Origin: Yoonia tamlensis | GTDB taxonomy: Bacteria > Pseudomonadota > Alphaproteobacteria > Rhodobacterales > Rhodobacteraceae | DNA: 64,000 bases | Reading direction: 5' to 3' | Assembly (NCBI RefSeq): GCF_900115105.1 | Contig: NZ_FOYP01000001.1 | Span: 505,472 to 569,471, forward strand | Shown: piece after piece, positions 1-10,462 of the stretch | How positions within the stretch are numbered: position 1 is the stretch's first letter | How the letters are laid out: the number at the start of each line of letters is the position of its first letter | Notes under the pieces: generated by a model | What the model was told of the DNA's origin: nothing | Seen by the model: the letters and a program-made list of their open reading frames with translations, nothing else | Database searches by the model: none | Translations under genes and position numbers: made by a program

Positions 1-1
1 G

Positions 2-277
2 GGTGCGGATCTGGTGGTGACCGATACTTGGGTGTCGATGCATGATCCGCAATCCGCCCGCGAACGGCGCCATAACCAGCTGCGCGGCTATCAGGTGAAT
101 GACGCGCTGATGGCCAAGGCCAAGGATGATGCATTGTTCATGCATTGCCTGCCCGCCCACCGCGACGATGAGGCCACAAGCAGCGTGATGGACGGCAAGA
201 ATTCGGTGATTTTCGATGAAGCCGAAAACCGGCTGCATGCGCAAAAGGCCATCATGCGCTATTGTCTCGGAAAATAG
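2..277 (+). CDS. argF: Ornithine carbamoyltransferase, C-terminal part
   Basis: Only the last 91 codons are inside the window; the gene enters from the left edge and stops with TAG. Ornithine carbamoyltransferase joins carbamoyl phosphate to ornithine to make citrulline in arginine synthesis. The fragment shows the family's HCLP loop (FMHCLPAHR), whose Cys and Leu bind ornithine, followed by the conserved acidic stretch and the C-terminal helix containing a [13 protein letters not shown] segment typical of ArgF. The related aspartate carbamoyltransferase lacks HCLP. It is convergent with the phosphate transporter on the other strand, and paired hairpins separate them. Confidence 0.95.
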   Translation, partial: GADLVVTDTWVSMHDPQSARERRHNQLRGYQVNDALMAKAKDDALFMHCLPAHRDDEATSSVMDGKNSVIFDEAENRLHAQKAIMRYCLGK

Positions 278-291
278 GCAACAGCGCCGCG

Positions 292-340
292 CCAATTCCT
301 GACACAGGAATTGGCCCCAGGCTTTCGTTGAAAGCCTGGG
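292..340. repeat. Compound hairpin element (two adjacent perfect stems)
   Basis: Two perfect stem-loops lie one base apart in the gap between convergent argF and pit. The first is CCAATTCCT, a 5-base loop, AGGAATTGG (292-314). The second is CCCAGGCTTTC, loop GTT, GAAAGCCTGGG (316-340). There is no T-run after either, so it is not a textbook terminator on either strand, although it may end or stabilise both transcripts. A three-hairpin version with the same loop sizes occurs at 22040-22111. Confidence 0.75.
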
Positions 341-346
341 CGCCCC

Positions 347-1828
347 CTAAACAAATGCGGCGTGTAGCCCCAAGAAGATAATCGCGGACATCAAGGCCGC
401 GGCGGGCACTGTGATCACCCAGGCTGCGATAATTGTCATAAAGTGCGACCGGCGGACCAGTTTGCGGCGGCGGCGTTCTTCGGGGGCGATACGTTTCGCC
501 ACAGGGCGCTGCTCTGACGATTTGCGGGCGCGTCTTGCAGCATGCCATTCACGAAAAAAACCCACGCCAAACACGCCACCCACGGCGATATGGGTCGAGG
601 ACACTGGCAAGCCCAGCCAACTGGCGATAATCACTGTGATCGCGGCAGAAAGCGCCACGCAATAGGCGCGCATGGGGTTCAATTTGGTGATTTGGCTGCC
701 GACCATACGGATCAGTTTTGGCCCGAACAGGATCAAGCCGAACGAAATCCCGAACGCCCCGATCACCATTACCCAAGTTGGAATATCCACCTTGCCCGCA
801 AATGTGCCAAAGCTTTCGGCGTGCACAATCGCGGCCAGCGGTCCAACGGCGTTGGCCACATCATTCGCCCCATGCGCAAACGACAAAAGCGCGGCTGACA
901 GGATCAGCGGGATGTTAAACAGCACTTTGAGCGATTTGTTGCGGTTCTCGAGCCCTTCGGATTGGCGCCGCACCAAAGGCGCAGAAATCGCATAGATTGC
1001 CGCACCCAGGACAATCCCGATAAGACAGGCGGTCAGCAGATCGATGCTGACGATCCGTTTCAGCCCTTTCATCGCCAGATACATCGCAAAGACACCGCCC
1101 ATGATCCCGATCAGCACAGGCACCCAGCGGCGCGCGGCGGCAATTTTGTCGTCCTGATAGATGATCGCGGTCTTGATAAAGGCAAGAAACGCCGCCGCGA
1201 TCACCCCGCCCAGCACGGGCGAAATGACCCAGCTTGCGGCAATTGCGCCCATGGTCGGCCAGTTCACCGCCGCAAACCCTGCGGCTGCAACCCCTGCGCC
1301 CATGACCCCGCCCACGACAGAATGTGTGGTTGAAACCGGCGCCCCGACCCATGTCGCCAAATTCACCCAAAGCGCCGATGAAATCAGCGCGGCCATCATC
1401 GCCCAGATAAAGACTTCGCTGCTAGAGACGCTTTCGGGGTCGATGATTCCCTTGGAAATCGTTGAAACAACATCGCCGCCCGCCAGCAAAGCGCCCGCAC
1501 TTTCGCAAAGTGCCGCGATGACAATCGCCCCCCCCATGGTCAGCGCATTGGCCCCCACGGCGGGCCCCATATTGTTAGCCACGTCATTGGCGCCAATGTT
1601 CACGGCCATATAGGCCCCGAATGCCGCCGCCGCAATCACGACGTAAGAGACTGAATCCCCGCCAAAAAATAGCGTGCTGGTCAGCGCGGCAACGATAATG
1701 AACGCCAAGGAAATTCCCAACCCGACCAGCGGACGGCTGACATATTGGGTTGCGTATTCAACAGCCCCGATACGGCCCAAATCGCGATCAAGCGTTTTCC
1801 ATTGGTTGGTTGGCTTTGAATCCGGCAT
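347..1828 (-). CDS. pit: PiT-family inorganic phosphate transporter
   Basis: A 493-aa integral membrane protein of the inorganic phosphate transporter (PiT) family, which takes up metal-phosphate or cation-coupled phosphate. The two inverted halves each carry the family signature: GANDVANNMGPAVG near residue 78 and GANDVANAVGPLAA near residue 320. About ten hydrophobic segments are visible, with a basic cytoplasmic stretch (RARKSSEQRP...EERRRRK) near residue 440 before the last membrane segment. No phoU-like partner (pit accessory protein) is adjacent. It starts with ATG and faces argF convergently; upstream is an independent Nudix gene on the same strand. Confidence 0.93.
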   Translation of the reverse strand: MPDSKPTNQWKTLDRDLGRIGAVEYATQYVSRPLVGLGISLAFIIVAALTSTLFFGGDSVSYVVIAAAAFGAYMAVNIGANDVANNMGPAVGANALTMGGAIVIAALCESAGALLAGGDVVSTISKGIIDPESVSSSEVFIWAMMAALISSALWVNLATWVGAPVSTTHSVVGGVMGAGVAAAGFAAVNWPTMGAIAASWVISPVLGGVIAAAFLAFIKTAIIYQDDKIAAARRWVPVLIGIMGGVFAMYLAMKGLKRIVSIDLLTACLIGIVLGAAIYAISAPLVRRQSEGLENRNKSLKVLFNIPLILSAALLSFAHGANDVANAVGPLAAIVHAESFGTFAGKVDIPTWVMVIGAFGISFGLILFGPKLIRMVGSQITKLNPMRAYCVALSAAITVIIASWLGLPVSSTHIAVGGVFGVGFFREWHAARRARKSSEQRPVAKRIAPEERRRRKLVRRSHFMTIIAAWVITVPAAALMSAIIFLGLHAAFV

Positions 1829-1905
1829 TTTCGTCCCCCGCTAAGAATTGGAGCCGGAGGTAAACATTTTGTGCGCATCTCACAATATGTTTATGAATTT
1901 CTGCC

Positions 1906-2367
1906 TTAGGCCGCGAAATTGCCAATCAAAGCTTTGAGCCCGGGATCATCAACAAGCTCTGCCGCGCGCGCGGGCGTGGCCCAGATCCGGTCGCGCCGTT
2001 CCGATTCAGGGTAGTTATCGGACAGCTTTTTGACCTTAAAGGAAAAAACCTTAACTTCGCAGGGGATGACAGAGCCGTTATCAAAACGTTTCTGGCCCAA
2101 AAACGACTGTGCCGACGCATTGTTTGCAGCGGCTTTCTTGACGCCGCCTTCTTCCCATGCTTCCTGTTTTGCCGCCTCGCAGGCAGTGAGCCCGTCGATC
2201 GGCCAGCCTTTTGGCAGGATCCAGCGCCCGCTGGAGCTGCTGACAAGCATCACTTCGGTGCCGGCATCACCTTCGCGGTGACACAGGGCCGCCACCTGCA
2301 ATGCGGGCGGACGTTTTATAAGCGGGCGCACGGCGTCCCGCCAGAAGTTGTTCAACATAGAAGTCAT
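1906..2367 (-). CDS. Nudix hydrolase
   Basis: A 153-aa protein with a Nudix fold signature near residues 68-95: LPKGWPIDGLTACEAAK followed by QEAWEEGGV. Compared with the consensus GX5EX7REUXEEXGU, the catalytic EE pair and the final G are present, but the first Glu is Leu and the Arg is Gln. This resembles the diphosphoinositol-polyphosphate/Ap(n)A hydrolase-like branch seen in alphaproteobacteria. Nudix enzymes cleave nucleoside diphosphates linked to another group; the substrate here cannot be told. It is likely monocistronic, between pit and hrpB. Confidence 0.85.
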   Translation of the reverse strand: MTSMLNNFWRDAVRPLIKRPPALQVAALCHREGDAGTEVMLVSSSSGRWILPKGWPIDGLTACEAAKQEAWEEGGVKKAAANNASAQSFLGQKRFDNGSVIPCEVKVFSFKVKKLSDNYPESERRDRIWATPARAAELVDDPGLKALIGNFAA

Positions 2368-2438
2368 AATTTGCCTGACAATCGTCTTATATTATTAAGA
2401 AATTTCTAACACGCTGTGATTCGAAATGCAAATCACGC

Positions 2439-4850
2439 TTAGGTGCCCCGTGGTTTTGCGCGCAAAGTCGGGTCCGCTTGGGTCGGATCTTCGGGCCACG
2501 GGTGGCGCGGATAGCGCCCGCGCATGTCGCGCCGCACATCCGCATATGATGTGGCCCAGAACCCGACAATATCTTGTGTCACCTGCACAGGCTTTTGCCC
2601 CGGCGACAAAAGCGTGACGCGCAACGGCGTTTGCCCGACCGTCGGGTGCGTTGTGACCCCGAACATTTCTTGCAGTCGCAGCGTGATCCCCGGTGCTTCG
2701 CCATCGTAGTCAATCGGGATCTTGCGCCCCAATGGGGTGATGAAATGTGCAGGCGCCGCTTGGTCAAGCCGTTGTGTTTGTTGCCAATCAAGCATCGCGC
2801 GCAGGGCGGGCAGCAGGTCAAACCCTTTCCAGTCGCCCGCAGTGCGCACCCCGCCCAGATGTGGCAAGAGCCAGTTTTCAAGATCGCCCATAAGCGTCGC
2901 GTCATCCATTGCGGGCAGATCATCAAGCAGCGCCACGCGCGCCCGAAACCGGTTGGCGGCCGTACTTGGCCGCAGCCCAAGCTGGCGCACCCCGTCAAGC
3001 ATCGCTGTGGCAATCGCATCGTCGGGCGCGTCCGACCAATTGCGATCATCCAAGACCAGCGCCCCAAACCGTTCTTGCCTGCGCGTCAGCACCTTGTTTT
3101 CGCGCCGTGACCACAGGCAGATATCAACCCATTTGATCTGATCGCCAAAGGTGTCGCGCAGGACGCTTTCGGTAATTGTGACGGCCTGTCTGATCCGTGC
3201 TTCGCGGTTGTCGCCGTCAAGATCGGTGGCGACGATCAACCGCTGTCCGGCCAGCGGGTCGCCCGCGTCCAGAATGGCGCCTTTACCACCTGACAGCACA
3301 TAACGCGGGTCATCACCCTTGCGTCGCAGCCCGATCCGGTCGGGATAGGCGAGCGCGGCCATCGCCGCGAGCGACATAACTGCCGGTTTGGGCAGACCTT
3401 TGGACAGGCGCGGGATTTCGGATTTGATCTGTGCAAGCGCTGCATGGTTAATCTGGCCGAGTCCATCATAGCGCCCGCGCAGCGCGGCAATGCGCAAGGA
3501 CAGATCACTGGGTGCGCCGCGCAACGGGTCGCGTGCGGCCAAAAGGGCGGCCAGTGGCGCGGCTTGGGCGCCCGCGATTTGCAGCATATGTGCAAGGCGT
3601 GGATGCAAGGGCAGGGCGGCCAATGCACGCCCGTGCGCGGTGATCCGCAACCCCGCGTCCAAGGCACCCAGCCCCTGAAGCAGCGCGCGTGCTTCGGCCA
3701 AGGCCCCATCGGGTGGCGGGGTCAGGAACAACAGGTCATCACTGCCCCAAGACGCGATTTCGAGCGCAAGGCTGGCAAGGTCGGCGGCTTCGATCTCGGC
3801 GGGGGCATAGGCGGGCAGCGCGCCTTCCTCGCCCTTTGTCCACAGGCAGAACGCATCGCCAGGGGCGACCCGCCCTGCGCGGCCTGCGCGCTGGGTTGCC
3901 TCGGCGCGACTGACCCGTTCGGTCACAAGCCGCGACATGCCCGATCCGGGGTCAAAGCGCGCGCGGCGGGCGCGGCCTGCGTCGACGACCACGCGAATAT
4001 CTTCAATCGTAAGCGATGTTTCCGCGATGGCGGTTGAGAGCACAATCTTGCGGCCGGTTGCGACAGGGGCAATCGCGGCGCGTTGGTCCTTGAACGGCAG
4101 GGCGCCATACAGCGGGCGGATGTGGCAATCATCAGGCAGACGGCCTGCAAGGTTCTGCGCTACCCGCCTGATTTCGCCTTCGCCGGGCAAGAATACCAGC
4201 ACACCGCCGATGGTTTGCGCGACGGCATCAATAACGAGATCGGCGGTGGCTGCTTCCAGCCTTGTGCCTTTGGGCAGGGGTTTTGGCAAATGGTGGGTGG
4301 TGACGGGGAATGATCGCCCCTCAGATGTGATCACGGTCGCATTGTCAAGCATCGCGGCCACGGGGGCTGCGTCCAAGGTCGCGGACATGACCACGATGAT
4401 CAGATCGGGGCGCAGGATCTGGCGCGCCTCCCACGCGAGCGCAAGGCCCAGATCGGCATTGAGCGAGCGTTCGTGGAATTCGTCAAAGATAATCGCGCCG
4501 ATGCCTGTCAGGTCAGGGTCCGACTGGATCATCCGGGTCAGGATGCCTTCGGTCACGATTTCGATTTTGCTGCCCGGTTTGCTATCGCCGCGCATCCGGT
4601 AGCCCACGCGCCCGCCCGTTGTTTCGCCCAGACCTTCGGCCAGCCGGTCAGCGGCTGCGCGCACCGCCAGACGGCGCGGCTCGAGCATGATGATCTTGCC
4701 ACTGGTGAGCGCGGCCGCGAGCATGGCCAGCGGCACGCGCGTGGTCTTGCCGGCACCGGGGGGGGCTTGCAGGACGGCGCAGCCGCGCGTGCGGATCGCG
4801 GCGATCAGCTCAGGAAGAATAGGATCAATGGGGAGCGCGGTCATAGGCAT
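2439..4850 (-). CDS. hrpB: ATP-dependent helicase HrpB
   Basis: An 803-aa DEAH/RHA-type superfamily 2 helicase. The order of motifs is Walker A QAPPGAGKTTRVP near residue 32, motif II DEFHERS near 123, SATLD near 155, STAIAETSLTIEDI near 272, and QRAGRAGR near 317, followed by the HrpB-specific C-terminal domain. HrpB is a conserved but poorly characterised bacterial RNA/DNA helicase. A second ATG two codons in (MTALPID) is an equally possible start. The gene is downstream of rpmB on the same strand, separated by the rpmB terminator and a palindromic repeat at 4872-4919. Confidence 0.95.
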   Translation of the reverse strand: MPMTALPIDPILPELIAAIRTRGCAVLQAPPGAGKTTRVPLAMLAAALTSGKIIMLEPRRLAVRAAADRLAEGLGETTGGRVGYRMRGDSKPGSKIEIVTEGILTRMIQSDPDLTGIGAIIFDEFHERSLNADLGLALAWEARQILRPDLIIVVMSATLDAAPVAAMLDNATVITSEGRSFPVTTHHLPKPLPKGTRLEAATADLVIDAVAQTIGGVLVFLPGEGEIRRVAQNLAGRLPDDCHIRPLYGALPFKDQRAAIAPVATGRKIVLSTAIAETSLTIEDIRVVVDAGRARRARFDPGSGMSRLVTERVSRAEATQRAGRAGRVAPGDAFCLWTKGEEGALPAYAPAEIEAADLASLALEIASWGSDDLLFLTPPPDGALAEARALLQGLGALDAGLRITAHGRALAALPLHPRLAHMLQIAGAQAAPLAALLAARDPLRGAPSDLSLRIAALRGRYDGLGQINHAALAQIKSEIPRLSKGLPKPAVMSLAAMAALAYPDRIGLRRKGDDPRYVLSGGKGAILDAGDPLAGQRLIVATDLDGDNREARIRQAVTITESVLRDTFGDQIKWVDICLWSRRENKVLTRRQERFGALVLDDRNWSDAPDDAIATAMLDGVRQLGLRPSTAANRFRARVALLDDLPAMDDATLMGDLENWLLPHLGGVRTAGDWKGFDLLPALRAMLDWQQTQRLDQAAPAHFITPLGRKIPIDYDGEAPGITLRLQEMFGVTTHPTVGQTPLRVTLLSPGQKPVQVTQDIVGFWATSYADVRRDMRGRYPRHPWPEDPTQADPTLRAKPRGT

Positions 4851-4871
4851 CTGTCTGGGCCATGCAGGTAA

Positions 4872-4919
4872 GGTGGGTCAAGACCCACCCTACGGGCGTA
4901 GGGTGGATTTTAATCCACC
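4872..4919. repeat. Palindromic intergenic repeat (three overlapping stems)
   Basis: Three interlocking inverted repeats: GGTGGGTC/GACCCACC (4872-4889), CCACCCTAC/GTAGGGTGG (4885-4906) and GGTGGATT/AATCCACC (4902-4919). The stems share arms, so alternative folds are possible. Repeats of the form TAGGGTGGGTC...GACCCACC are, from general knowledge, scattered in intergenic DNA of many bacteria. A single-stem relative, CAGGTGGGC/GCCCACCTG, follows glyA at 17490-17511. Confidence 0.75.
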
Positions 4920-4930
4920 GCTGCCCAAAG

Positions 4931-4959
4931 AAAAACCCGGCAACCTTGCGGTTACCGGG
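4931..4959 (-). terminator. rpmB intrinsic terminator
   Basis: Read on the minus strand: stem CCCGGTAACC, loop GCAA, GGTTGCCGGG, directly followed by TTTTT. It lies about 30 bases after the rpmB stop. The only imperfect pair is a G-U wobble in the minus-strand RNA, which shows that minus is the functional strand. Confidence 0.85.
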
Positions 4960-4986
4960 CAAATAATCCGTCAAAGTACAGGTGCC

Positions 4987-5271
4987 TTAGGCAGCTGTCG
5001 CCTTTGAGATCTCTTTTTTCACTTTCAGCGCATCGGCTGACAGTTCCGCGTCTTTGGCTTTCGCCATGAATGCGTCCAGACCACCGCGGTGATCAACTGT
5101 GCGCAAAGCCGCGTTAGAGATTTTGAACTTGAACGAGCGGCCAAGCACGTCAGACTGCAGTGTCACATCCTGCAGGTTTGGCAAAAACCGGCGGCGGGTG
5201 CGGTTTTTCGCGTGGCTTACGTTGTTGCCCGACATCGGGCCTTTTCCGGTCAATTCGCAACGGCGCGACAT
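4987..5271 (-). CDS. rpmB: 50S ribosomal protein L28
   Basis: A 94-aa protein matching L28 over its full length. It begins [20 protein letters not shown], the family's N-terminal signature, followed by [12 protein letters not shown] and the conserved [14 protein letters not shown]28 sits near the exit site of the large ribosomal subunit. It is a single gene with its own terminator and about 200 bases of upstream non-coding DNA before meaB. The long alphaproteobacterial C-terminal tail (residues 75-94) is present. Confidence 0.97.
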   Translation of the reverse strand: MSRRCELTGKGPMSGNNVSHAKNRTRRRFLPNLQDVTLQSDVLGRSFKFKISNAALRTVDHRGGLDAFMAKAKDAELSADALKVKKEISKATAA

Positions 5272-5479
5272 GGGCGTGTTCCTTGTCTAGTGGACGGCCA
5301 CAAACCAAGTGTTTGGGCATCCGGTCATAGGGTGATGGCCCTGCCAAAACAGGGACGTGTATAAGATCAGCGCGAAATAGGCGGATTCCTTTGGCCCGTC
5401 AACCCGATTTGCCACGCGCGGGCGATGAAATTACCAATCGGTGCCACCGCCCGCGCGCTGCAGTGCGTATAGGCTGTCG

Positions 5480-6493
5480 TTATTGGCGCGTCATCAAGGC
5501 CCGAAACCGCCCGATCACAGCCTCAGCAGCGATGGTTGGCGTGACCTGTCCCGTGCGCACATCATTTTGCGCGCGTTGCATCTGCGCCTTGGTCGCAGGG
5601 TCGTCGATCAATATCTGAAGCAAGCCTTGGCGCACGTCTTCGGTGAACCAGTGGCTGGCTTGGTCTTGGCGTGTCTGATCCCAAATCCCGTTGCCGCGCC
5701 GCCAATCCAACAGCGTTTGCATTTCTTGCCATGCGGTTTCCAGCCCGATGGTTTCGAGCGCCGAGACGGTCAGCGCCTTGGGGAACCCTTCGGGGTCTTG
5801 GGGCCGCTTGCGCAACAGCCGCAGCGCACCCGCATAATCGGCACAGGTGCGTGTGGCTTGCGGTTTGAGATCGCCATCGGCCTTATTGACCAGAATTATG
5901 TCGGCCATTTCCATAATGCCGCGTTTGACGCCTTGCAATTCATCGCCGCCCGCCGGCGCAAGCAGCAGCAAGAACAGGTCCGACATCTGCGCCACAACCG
6001 TTTCCGATTGCCCGACGCCCACGGTTTCGATCAGCACAATATCAAAACCCGCCGCCTCGCATAGCGCGACCGCCTCGCGGGTGCGCCGCGCCACGCCGCC
6101 CAATTGGGTCTGGCTGGGCGATGGCCGGATAAAGGCGTTGGGATCGCGGGCCAGAAAATCCATTCTTGTTTTATCGCCCAAGATAGACCCGCCAGAGCGC
6201 GCAGAGGATGGATCAACCGCCAGCACCGCGACCCGCAGGCCTTGGCCTGTGAGCATCAGGCCAAAGCTTTCGATAAAGGTTGACTTGCCGACACCTGGCG
6301 TGCCTGACAGGCCGATCCGCAGCGCTTGGCGGTCTGTGCCAAGCTGCGCCAAAAGATCAAGCGCCTGCGCACGGTGATCGCTGCGCGCGCTTTCAACCAA
6401 GGTAATCGCACGCGCCAGCGCGCGGCGTTGTCCGGCCCGCACGCCCTGCGCCAGTGCGGCTATATCTGTGTCTTTGTTCATACCCGTATTCAT
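5480..6493 (-). CDS. meaB: Methylmalonyl-CoA mutase-associated GTPase MeaB
   Basis: About 337 aa of the ArgK/MeaB G3E-type GTPase family. These proteins load and protect adenosylcobalamin on methylmalonyl-CoA mutase. Visible motifs are Walker A GTPGVGKSTFIE, the AVDPSSARSGGSILGDKTRM stretch, ETVGVGQSE (switch) and VNKADGD (NKxD guanine specificity). The ATG at 6493 or the one four codons later at 6481 fits the family length; the open frame continues further upstream without similarity. No mutase gene is adjacent, so the partner must be elsewhere. Confidence 0.93.
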   Translation of the reverse strand: MNTGMNKDTDIAALAQGVRAGQRRALARAITLVESARSDHRAQALDLLAQLGTDRQALRIGLSGTPGVGKSTFIESFGLMLTGQGLRVAVLAVDPSSARSGGSILGDKTRMDFLARDPNAFIRPSPSQTQLGGVARRTREAVALCEAAGFDIVLIETVGVGQSETVVAQMSDLFLLLLAPAGGDELQGVKRGIMEMADIILVNKADGDLKPQATRTCADYAGALRLLRKRPQDPEGFPKALTVSALETIGLETAWQEMQTLLDWRRGNGIWDQTRQDQASHWFTEDVRQGLLQILIDDPATKAQMQRAQNDVRTGQVTPTIAAEAVIGRFRALMTRQ

Positions 6494-6634
6494 ATCGGGC
6501 CAATGGGGGCTGTCCAGTCTGCTGGGCAAACTAATTGCCTGCTGCGCCTGATCGCCGCGATCAATTGAGTTGCGCAAAGGGCGTGTTTTGTGATGAACCT
6601 ACGCCAAGCATAAGTCATCTTGGGGCCGCATTTC

Positions 6635-7315
6635 ATGTTTGGTAATGATACCGTCGTTTTTCAGTTCACTGGCCCTTTTGGGGTGCGCGTTGAAATCGGA
6701 CAGTCGTTGGCGATGCTGGTTTTGTTTATCGGGCTGATGTCGGGCGGCAATATTATTGACGGGCTGATATTTGCGGTAATGCTGGTGACGGCAATTTTCT
6801 TGCATGAAATGGGCCATGCGGCGGGGTGCCTTCTCCAGAAAGTGCCTGTGCGGCGGGTGATGCTGCACGGGGGCGGCGGGTTTTGCGAACCTGCGCGGTC
6901 GACAACACGGCGCGAAAGCGAATTGATTGTTGCGCTGGGCCCATTGGTGAACCTCGCGCTTTGGGCGCTGGCGTCACTGGCGTTCAAGGCGATCTTGATG
7001 GGCAACCTTTACTATTCGCCCCTGATGATGACATTGGCGGGCTATCTGGCGATGTTTGCCTTTTTGAACCTTGCGCTGTTTTTCTTTAACATGATGCCCG
7101 TGCAGCCGCTTGATGGGGGCAAGCTGCTCCATCTGGGTTTGTTGCGGGTTTTGTCGCAAGCCAAGGCGCACCGGACGACAGGCGCGATCGGGCTGGTCGT
7201 GGCGTTGGCATGGATTCCGGCGATGATTATCGTTTACGTGAATTTTCACTGGGTGCTGTTTTTCATGCCTTCGATCATCGGACATTACCGGATGGCCAAA
7301 GGGCAACTGGCGTGA
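6635..7315 (+). CDS. M50-type site-2 protease family membrane metalloprotease
   Basis: About 226 aa with several membrane segments. It carries the zinc motif HEMGH within a membrane helix near residue 55 and the second metal motif in NMMPVQPLDGG near residue 153. Both are diagnostic of site-2-protease-like M50 enzymes, which cut substrates inside the membrane. There is no PDZ or CBS domain, so it is a minimal version. The ATG at 6635 is preferred over an in-frame TTG five codons upstream. The stop codon overlaps the ATG of the next gene, suggesting translational coupling. The substrate is unknown. Confidence 0.88.
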   Translation: MFGNDTVVFQFTGPFGVRVEIGQSLAMLVLFIGLMSGGNIIDGLIFAVMLVTAIFLHEMGHAAGCLLQKVPVRRVMLHGGGGFCEPARSTTRRESELIVALGPLVNLALWALASLAFKAILMGNLYYSPLMMTLAGYLAMFAFLNLALFFFNMMPVQPLDGGKLLHLGLLRVLSQAKAHRTTGAIGLVVALAWIPAMIIVYVNFHWVLFFMPSIIGHYRMAKGQLA

Positions 7316-7746
7316 TGCAGGTGCTTTGTGTCTGTCTGGGCAATATCTGCCGTTCGCCCGCAGCCGAAGCCGTGCTGCGCGCGATGATCCCTGATCTGGA
7401 TGTGGATAGCGCCGGTACGGGCGGTTGGCACGTGGGTGATCCGCCCTACGGCCCGATGCAAGCAGCGGCGCGGGCGCGGGGTTATGACCTAAGCAATTTG
7501 CGCGCGCGCCAGTTCAGCGTGGCCGATTTTACCGGTTTTGATCTGATAATCGCGATGGATGCGCAAAATATGTCGGACATCGAATCCCAGCGCCCTGCGG
7601 GAAATGCAACGCCTGTACGCCTTATGGCCGCAACCGACGTGCCTGATCCCTATTACACCCGTGATTTTGACGGGTGTCTGGATATCATTGAAAATGCCGC
7701 GCGCCTTATGCAGCAGGCACACAAATCTGGCTCGCCAGTTCTGTAA
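7315..7746 (+). CDS. Low-molecular-weight protein tyrosine phosphatase
   Basis: A 143-aa protein beginning MQVLCVCLGNICRSP, where CLGNICRS is the CX5R(S) phosphate-binding loop with nucleophilic Cys and catalytic Arg. The general-acid Asp lies in the DVPDPYY motif near residue 109. The length is normal for the family. It starts on the TGATG overlap with the upstream protease. The last 41 bases overlap the 3' end of the convergent lipoprotein gene. Confidence 0.93.
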   Translation: MQVLCVCLGNICRSPAAEAVLRAMIPDLDVDSAGTGGWHVGDPPYGPMQAAARARGYDLSNLRARQFSVADFTGFDLIIAMDAQNMSDIESQRPAGNATPVRLMAATDVPDPYYTRDFDGCLDIIENAARLMQQAHKSGSPVL

Positions 7747-8041
7747 AGCTCTTGTAGCGCAGCCAGAATGCTTCGGAGCTTGCGTTGTCGGATTGACGGG
7801 TATCTTGCGCCAGTTGCGGATCGGCAAAGAATTCCGCAGCACGCGACTGGTCACGCCCGTTCAACGTCTGGTTGGCCACGCTTTGCACACAGCCGCACAG
7901 CGCAGGCGAAGCCGCCGAGCGCCCCGCAGACTGACACGCGTTACTGATTTCGCCTGATGCGCTGGGCACCCCGCTCGGGCGATTGCCGCCACCGCATGAC
8001 ACCATGCCAACCAACGCCGCTGTGACCAAAATATACCGCAT
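7706..8041 (-). CDS. Small predicted lipoprotein with conserved cysteines
   Basis: A 111-aa protein. The N-terminus MRYILVTAALVGMVSCGGG looks like a lipoprotein signal peptide with a loose lipobox ending at Cys16. The mature part has four further cysteines (NACQS, ALCGCVQ, SQICVP), suggesting disulphides in the periplasm. The function is unknown. The open frame extends far upstream, but only this part has protein-like composition. Its final 41 bases overlap the convergent phosphatase gene. Confidence 0.7.
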   Translation of the reverse strand: MRYILVTAALVGMVSCGGGNRPSGVPSASGEISNACQSAGRSAASPALCGCVQSVANQTLNGRDQSRAAEFFADPQLAQDTRQSDNASSEAFWLRYKSFTELASQICVPAA

Positions 8042-8535
8042 ATTGCCTCTCTCTGGCCGCTGTCTGTGCAGCGGTCCGCCTGATGATGCCCAATTTGCGC
8101 AGATTATGGCTGGGGAAGGCGCGCGATGCAATTGGGGAATGAAACGAGATCGGGGACCATCCACACTGACGATCAATACGCCAATGTGATCAAGCCGTCG
8201 CTTAGCTTGAATTATACGCAATATAGGCTTGCAAGGCCCGTGCTTCGGGAGGGGCCTGTCGGGTGCGGATTTGATGGCACAGGTGACTGTTGCTTGCGGC
8301 AAAAGCCGGTCATCATTTTGGCGCAGAGAGCCGCACCAGCTGCGTGGCATGTGCCGGATAATCCAAGACCCGCGTGGAATCAGCAGGTGTCTCGCAGTTT
8401 CACCGCTAACCGATGTGCGTGAAATCCAAGGCGGGCATTGACCAACTCTATGGAACATCTGCGCCGCAATCCCCTTGCAAAAGCCGTGTTCTTTGGCCAT
8501 TGACAGGTTCAAACTTTGCACAGGGCCGTGGCTTT
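8042..8535. other. Non-coding gap upstream of lepA
   Basis: A 494-base intergenic stretch between divergent lipoprotein and lepA genes. Open frames here lack protein-like features. A moderate hairpin (AGGCCC ... GGGCCT, about 8236-8261) is the only structure seen. It presumably holds both divergent promoters, but no clear -35/-10 pair could be assigned. Confidence 0.4.
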
Positions 8536-10335
<1,800 letters not shown>

Positions 10336-10462
10336 AGCTGGTCATTTTTGGCGCGAATGAAAAACGGTGGGCGGCAGCGTTTGACGCAGTCAAAAGCGTG
10401 TCAACATGGTGGCTATAGGTAGTTAGGGTAAGCAACTTCTTGGCGGGTTACTTAATGCAAAC

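Noticed and set aside
8270..8300. TGGCAC followed by TTGC, sigma-54-like
   Set aside because: Spacing between the two elements is too long for a -24/-12 promoter.
8042..8521. Upstream extension of the small lipoprotein frame to a 271-aa protein
   Set aside because: The signal peptide and lipobox mark the true start at 8041; the upstream part is not protein-like.
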